The notes beneath the pieces were generated by a model, which worked only from the letters and a program-made list of their open reading frames with translations, made no database searches and was not told the DNA's origin. From Vandiemenella viatica (taxonomy: Eukaryota > Arthropoda > Insecta > Orthoptera > Morabidae), in NCBI GenBank assembly GCA_031002005.1, contig JARYHS010013630.1:234305539-234369538 (forward strand): a DNA stretch of 64,000 nucleotides. The letters are read 5' to 3'. The translations under genes and the position numbers were made by a program. Below, piece by piece: positions 59,290 to 64,000 of this stretch (its first letter is position 1; each line of letters opens with the position of its first letter).

Positions 59290-59520
59290 TTTACCACCTG
59301 TGGGCCGTCCTTTTTTTCGGCGTGAGGGTAGGGACCGGGCCAGCTCTGCGAGCCCCTCCTCCGCAATCAATAGCCCGGGGCGGGCAGGCGGCCGACCGGC
59401 CCAGGCTGGGCACCGCCGCGCCGCAACGCAACGCACCGACCACCGCCGCCTCCACCGCCTCCACCACCGGACCGGCCAGTCCCTTGAACCAGCGTCACAT
59501 CCCCCAGCTTCTCGTTGCCT
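59290..59520. other. CpG-rich island with CCACCG-type triplets
   Basis: GC- and CpG-dense with a run of CCG/CCA/CCT triplets (about 59439-59472). Two plus frames are open for 90 and 123 codons, giving Ala/Pro/Arg/Thr-rich peptides typical of translated GC-rich DNA. It may be an untranslated first exon or promoter; no core promoter element is clear. Confidence 0.4.
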
Positions 59521-60434
59521 GGAGCCTTTTAGTGAATTTGAACTGCATCCAGTGGTGGAGAATTTACTCTAATATAGCTGGCAAATGGAGGCCTGCTCTT
59601 TCCGAGTCTCGAATTTCATGTAACTGTTGACAATGTTTTTATACTTACAAAAGGAAACCGCCAATTGTAAAATTCACATTGAGTTCATACTGTATGTAAT
59701 AAAAGCTCATGGTCAGGGGTGTAATGTCATTAAGCAGTAACATGCGCTTCTTCGCCTTTAACGAGAAAATCGGCATTGAAATATTCTGTTGCGCTCAAAT
59801 ACTTCCTTCGCGTGGCGCAGGGAGAAATGTCTTTGCCTCATAAGCCCGTCGTCGCCTGATAAAATGTGGTTGTGGGCAATTTTTTATTTATTTATTCAAA
59901 TGTGCGTACAGATAATTACCGGCAAACAGTTTCAACAATTATGCATATAATAAACAATTTAAATGCCTTTTGATATGGAAAAACCGTCTCCTGTCCTTCA
60001 GCTGTAATGGTAGAGAAGTAATAATTGTATTTCACATATGCCGCAGCAAATATTTCTATTTTTAATACATGACTTTGTTTGCGATCAAGTGCGAAAACGT
60101 CGATTTCTTCACAACAAAAGACATTTAAAATTCTTGTTCGCTGCGGCTCGCACCAAGCGCCCCTCTAGCTCTCCGTAACACAGCAAGTATTTCAACGCAA
60201 CGGAATATTTTATTGCCGATTTTCTCGACAGCGGCAAAGAAGCACATGTTACTGTTTTACAATACATCTCTGGGTATGAGCAGTGACTTAAAACGAATGT
60301 TACCTTATGACTTCAGCTGATGTACACAATCTAGCCGATCAGAATTAAGAGTATTGTCTTTCTTTGATTCTGAGTACAAGTGATTGTGGTAGTTGCTGCA
60401 TGTGCAAAGTTGTCGGAACTTCTGATATTTCACT
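59521..60434. other. Intergenic region
   Basis: No feature recognised. Confidence 0.5.
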
Positions 60435-60890
60435 AGCCCGCCCCGGTAACGCAGCTGGTTGTTGTATCGTGATGGTGCCGGCGATGACCCGTGGTTAGCT
60501 TCTCGAGCTGTAGAACGAAATTTTCATCATCAGGGCTCGGCCGGCAGGGTAGGAGATGTAGAATGTGAAATTTATAATCACCAGATTGTGTACCAAAGTT
60601 CTGGGCTTAAATCATAAGCCTCTGTGCAGTGCGTATTGAATGACACTGTTGATGATGATTCGTCCGCCTGAAGGGGAGGTTACGCCTGGCGGCCGTGCCT
60701 TACCTTTCTGAACAGTAGGCCTAAAGGGCCGGCACCTGGTTTCACCCTCTCTTATTTTTTAGCTCTCGTCCACAACACAAATATCACACTGCACTGAACA
60801 CACAAACTATCACAATCATACATAATTACAACCACACTCAAGAACACTGTCACAGTGGGGAAACCAACGGGAAACCATCCCTGTTTGTAT
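60435..60890 (+). repeat. SINE-like repeat family C, copy 2
   Basis: A-box-like TAACGCAGCTGG at 60447-60458, 'gaaattttcatcat', 'ggccggcagggtaggaga', 'gatgatgattcgtccgcc', 'gccggcacctggtttcaccctctc' and a CA-rich part ('acaaatatcacactgcactgaacacac'). Longer at the 5' end than copy 1. The B-box is degraded. Confidence 0.75.
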
Positions 60891-61189
60891 TCCCAGACGT
60901 GGCAATGGAAGGGCAATGGTAACTGTTTCTGCCAGGACGCGGGCAAGACGTTTATAAGAAAAAGAAGATGTTTAGTTTCTTGGTATAGTGAGCTATGCTC
61001 TGATGGTTTAGGAACAAGGGTAACTCCATATTCACAATAACCAAGGACGATCATAAGCAAAATGAATGGTTACTTCCTACGTGTTCCCAACCGTACTTCG
61101 GAAGGAGCTACTGATTCCGTAATCAGTGGAATAACATCACCTGACGGCACATGTTTGAACTGGATGAGTACGAATTTACGAAATAGTTA

Positions 61190-61800
61190 TTAAAATGTTC
61201 GTAGTAGTCCGAATAAGATTTTTTTTTAAAAAAAATTGGAAAAGTTGCAGAGGAAATTGGAAAATTCGGGAAAAAACTAAAATTTATTTTTTCAATGGAC
61301 CGATTTAAGTAATTAGCTTAAATTTTCGTAATAGTAGATACCAATAAGGTTTTTAGAGATAGAGAATTTGGAAAAGTAGCCCACAAATTTGGAAAATTCT
61401 GGAAAAACTGTAAGTTCTTATTTCAATGTACCGATTTAGCTAATTTTTAAATGTTCGTAATAGTCCCAATAAGGTTTCTACAGAAACCAAAAAAATTGAA
61501 AAGTTGCCCGGAAAGTTGAAAAAATAGCAAAAACTGAAAGAACTTTTTTCTAAAAACCGATTTGGCTAATTTGTTTTTAAATTTTTGTCAAAGTCCAAAT
61601 AAGACTTTCAGATATAGAAAAACTGCAAAAGTTGGCCAAAAATTTCGGAAAAACTGAAAGTGCTTTTTCCTATTTCCCAATTTGGCTAATTTTTTAAAAT
61701 AATTTTCGTAATAGTCCGGATAAGGATTTCAGAGAAAGGAAAATTGTGATGTTACCGGAAAATTGTAAATTTGTGGAAAAACTGCATGTAATTTTTTCTA
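61190..61800 (+). repeat. Diverged tandem repeat, about 125-bp period, five units
   Basis: The phrase 'ttcgtaatagtccnaataagg' or a close variant recurs at about 61197, 61323, 61451, 61582 and 61702. Each is followed by 'gaaaagttgc', 'ggaaaaactg' and 'ccgattt(g/a)gctaatt'. The units have drifted, but the 120-131 bp period is steady. The array ends shortly before the Helitron helicase remnant. Confidence 0.8.
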
Positions 61801-62039
61801 TGAATTCAAGACCATAACTCACAATTCAAATGATGGTATGCATAGTACGTTTTTTATATTGTGCCTTATGCTCCCGGATTGGGAACAACTGAAATGGATG
61901 TTTTCTATTGGAAAAGAACTGGTGGATCTGGTGAAAAATCTGAAAAAACTAATTCCAGCCTAAATTAAAATAAAACTATTTTGTTTTTATTTTTGTGTTA
62001 TTTGATTTCTATTTCACTGATATTACGTGATTACATGGC

Positions 62040-62600
62040 CTTGATGATATAAAGACCAGAGTATTGCCTCAATTTGACATGACATTGACCAAACGTCTAT
62101 GCACGACGCATTTAACCAAGAGTTGCAACACGAAAAACATTATGATTGTGAATCATTACGATAATCAATTAGAACGAAAGGTCTGCTGTTGAATCAGCAT
62201 CAAAAATGTACGTACGACACTCTCTGTGAATGATGGAACTAGAGAGATTTTATTCTTTGACGCTCCCGGTGGAACTGGAAAAACTTGTTTGATATAATTG
62301 ATTTTGGTAACGCTACGCTCGCACTTGCACTTGTTTCAACAATAATTGCAGATGCGTTTTTGGAAGGCGGTAAAACAACTTATTCAGCATTCATGTTACC
62401 GCTGAGTATGTAAGTAAATGAAACTCCAAGTTGCAACCTTTTGGTGGGTAAAGGTTTTTGCAGCATTGCAAAGTGATCGTTTGGGATGAATGTACGATGT
62501 CACATAAAAGGTCTTTGGAGGCATTACGCCGAACGTTGAAAGATCTACTAAACAATGAAAACCAATTTAGTGGTGTGATAATCGAATTCGAAAGGTAACC
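62040..62600 (+). pseudogene. Helitron PIF1-like helicase fragment
   Basis: Across several frames the sequence follows the helicase domain of the Helitron Rep/Helicase protein in order: MHDAFNQELQ (about 62099-62128), LLNQHQKCTYDTL (62180-62220), VNDGTREILFFD and then APGGTGKT, an intact Walker A (about 62263-62286), LALALVSTIIAD with FLEGGKTTYSAFMLPLSM (62325-62410), and CKVIVWDECTMSHKRSLEAL with an intact Walker B (about 62467-62530). Stops after SLR, LI and LSM and at least three one-base shifts show decay. The Rep HUH domain is not found, and only about 170 of 1,400 or more residues remain. In autonomous Helitrons this helicase unwinds DNA for rolling-circle transposition. Confidence 0.88.
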
Positions 62601-62623
62601 TCACTATTCATCATATTTTATTC

Positions 62624-62649
62624 GCGAAATTTTCGCACGGGTCCTCTAG
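62624..62649 (+). mobile_element. Candidate Helitron 3' terminus
   Basis: A palindrome GCGAAATTTTCGC (62624-62636) is followed after nine bases by CTAG (62646-62649) and then a T. Helitron 3' ends have a short hairpin about ten bases before a CTRR end and insert next to a host T. It lies 45 bp below the helicase remnant, on the expected side. Confidence 0.65.
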
Positions 62650-64000
62650 TATCTCTTATTTCTCAGGTGAAAATTTTTCAGAATGAGTTGGATTGTGCTT
62701 ATGTTACGGAGAATTTTGAGCTAATCTGGTAAAGTTGGTAAAATATAAACGTAATCTGTTGGAGGGAGCCGGAAGTGGGAACTCAGGTTGGGAATGTAGT
62801 TGGGATCGGACGGGTCGAAACGCGGCCTGCGTGAGTGGAACAGTGTTTATGTGAACATCGAGAAGGATATACTTTCCTTCGTGCCATAAAGATAACTTAG
62901 TGTTATCAGCAAATTAATATAGTCTTCTCTGTTGACAGAGGTTCCGATCGCATAAATGTCGTGTGAAAACACCCTGCTCACTCGGCTAGTCACCCGAGAA
63001 GACTATAGTAATTCTCAACGCCAAGAGAAACTTTGGTCTTATTTATCAGCAAATTGTTCAAGTGACTATTGTTAGGTCAGGATCGATTCAAATTAGTGTA
63101 ATCTGATAATATTATTCTTCCACCTTAAAATTCATGTTTGCTCAAGGGCTTGACAATATCCGGGACAAACCTTTATTTAATTTCGACTGGTGGCTATTCT
63201 GGAGTCTATAAATTTTTTGAAAGTGAATAAACAACAAGTCAATAGTTTTGTGAGGAACTTATAAGAACAGGCTCTTCCTTTTAAGAAGGACGAGCTTTTC
63301 TGCCACTGCATATTTTCACCCCGTTTACCAGAAAAAGTGCCAATCAGTGTAACGGCAGTGAGACATTAGTGAATTTACAATAATGCAACTGAGAACCTTT
63401 AGTAAGTTACAAGGAGTTTATACCTCGCGGATGTTGAACTCTGACATTATTTCGAACCAATTAATGTACTTAAAACGGTGTATAACGAGGAACTGATAAT
63501 TAATTACAAAATTGATGACCATTATTAGCTTTTATGTTTGACCGTTGACTGGATCAGTAAAATACATAATAAGTTTACATGGGTTTGTGAGTCATGTCAT
63601 CTAAATTTTAACTAACAGAACTACCAAATAAATGTCAACCAATTAAACACACGTTAACCACTCTTACTATCAATCAACTTTTACGAGCTTCCCATACTCT
63701 CATACATACAACCGATAGTCCTGTCATACCTACAAAACTCAAGTTAGGACCAGTCAGCTCAAATTCAAATAAAACTGATTATGCTTGGAGCAATGAGTTC
63801 TGTTAAAATGTTGCGGATTTCTCCATGCAGCGCGTTTCATATTCAGAGTCTTAGACTATCGTGGGTGATATTCCAAGAATTTTCGCTAACCTTAAGCCGT
63901 GTACCTACTTAAATACAATAGCGAAAAAAAATTAAGGAAAAAAAAATAAATTAGTGAAGATCATTCAACTAAAAGTCAAAATTGCTGAAGAGTAAATAAC
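62650..64000. other. Sequence beyond Helitron end, with multi-hairpin segment
   Basis: No gene recognised. A dense cluster of inverted repeats lies at 62918-63007, and 'ttatcagcaaatt' is repeated directly at 62904 and 63039. GAAGGA/TCCTTC forms a further small hairpin at about 62862-62880. The rest is AT-rich. Confidence 0.5.
62918..63007. repeat. Four-way-junction-like cluster of inverted repeats
   Basis: Outer arms TATAGTCTT (62918-62926) and AAGACTATA (62999-63007) enclose three hairpins: CTCTGT/ACAGAG (62927-62940), GTGT/ACAC (62961-62972) and CTCGG/CCGAG (62981-62998). The first and last hairpins abut the outer stem directly. Confidence 0.7.

Noticed and set aside
59259..59630. 123-codon plus frame
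   Set aside because: Driven by CCG/CCA triplets; a second frame is open over the same stretch; no domain.
1..64000. CRISPR arrays, operons or prokaryotic regulatory sites
   Set aside because: None seen; the tandem arrays here lack unique spacers of even length and the DNA is eukaryotic in character.

Overview
The window looks like insect nuclear DNA. It is AT-rich (by eye roughly two-thirds A+T) and has no operons, dense coding or bacterial signals. It carries tRNA-derived SINEs, Tc1/mariner, Helitron, LTR and non-LTR retroelement remains, and one arthropod-style core promoter (TATA, TCAGT initiator, DPE). The SINE-rich, repeat-bloated character would fit a large polyneopteran genome such as a stick insect or relative, but that order-level guess is an inference. 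Two runs of exactly 1,000 N (4904-5903 and 24899-25898) are assembly gaps.

No complete host gene is visible. The strongest non-transposon coding signal is a 193-codon open frame from 4324 that runs into the first gap. A well-formed core promoter sits 35 bp upstream of its ATG, and an irregular array of GTTAGTTC / AGATGGC repeats (3605-3915) precedes that. I do not recognise the protein. It seems to hold two similar halves, each ending in a Trp-containing strand-helix unit, faintly like PC4-type single-strand DNA-binding folds.

Layout: 1-371 is a LINE RNase H fragment (minus strand); 1310-1740 a repeat shared with 47090-47480; 1980-2200 a SINE; 3605-4903 the repeat array, promoter and unknown ORF; 7100-8165 and 13640-14400 GC-rich islands without a recognisable gene; 11028-11860 a SINE-like repeat and a Tc1 transposase remnant; 14495-17595 two oppositely oriented RTE-like LINE fragments; 17795-24837 the end of another LINE, split by an LTR retrotransposon (18109-24593) with near-identical LTRs, an ACCT target duplication and no visible pol; 27840-30219 three SINEs; 30951-31865 a fold-back mariner made of two opposed transposase 3' ends; 31925-32770 diverged repeats; 35289-35558 a MITE; 37600-38000 a possible promoter region; 42441-42967 a triplicated 174-179 bp unit; 46028-49346 SINEs and a weak LINE remnant; 54180-54535 and 59290-59520 CpG-rich islands; 55168-60890 several SINEs; 61190-62649 a minisatellite and a decayed Helitron helicase with a plausible Helitron 3' terminus; 62904-63050 a multi-hairpin sequence.

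The elements do not work together as a pathway. The window is best read as intergenic or intronic DNA built up by repeated transposon insertion, with one promoter-ORF unit at 3600-4903 that is not explained by common transposons and most deserves follow-up. All comparisons were made by eye without database searches.
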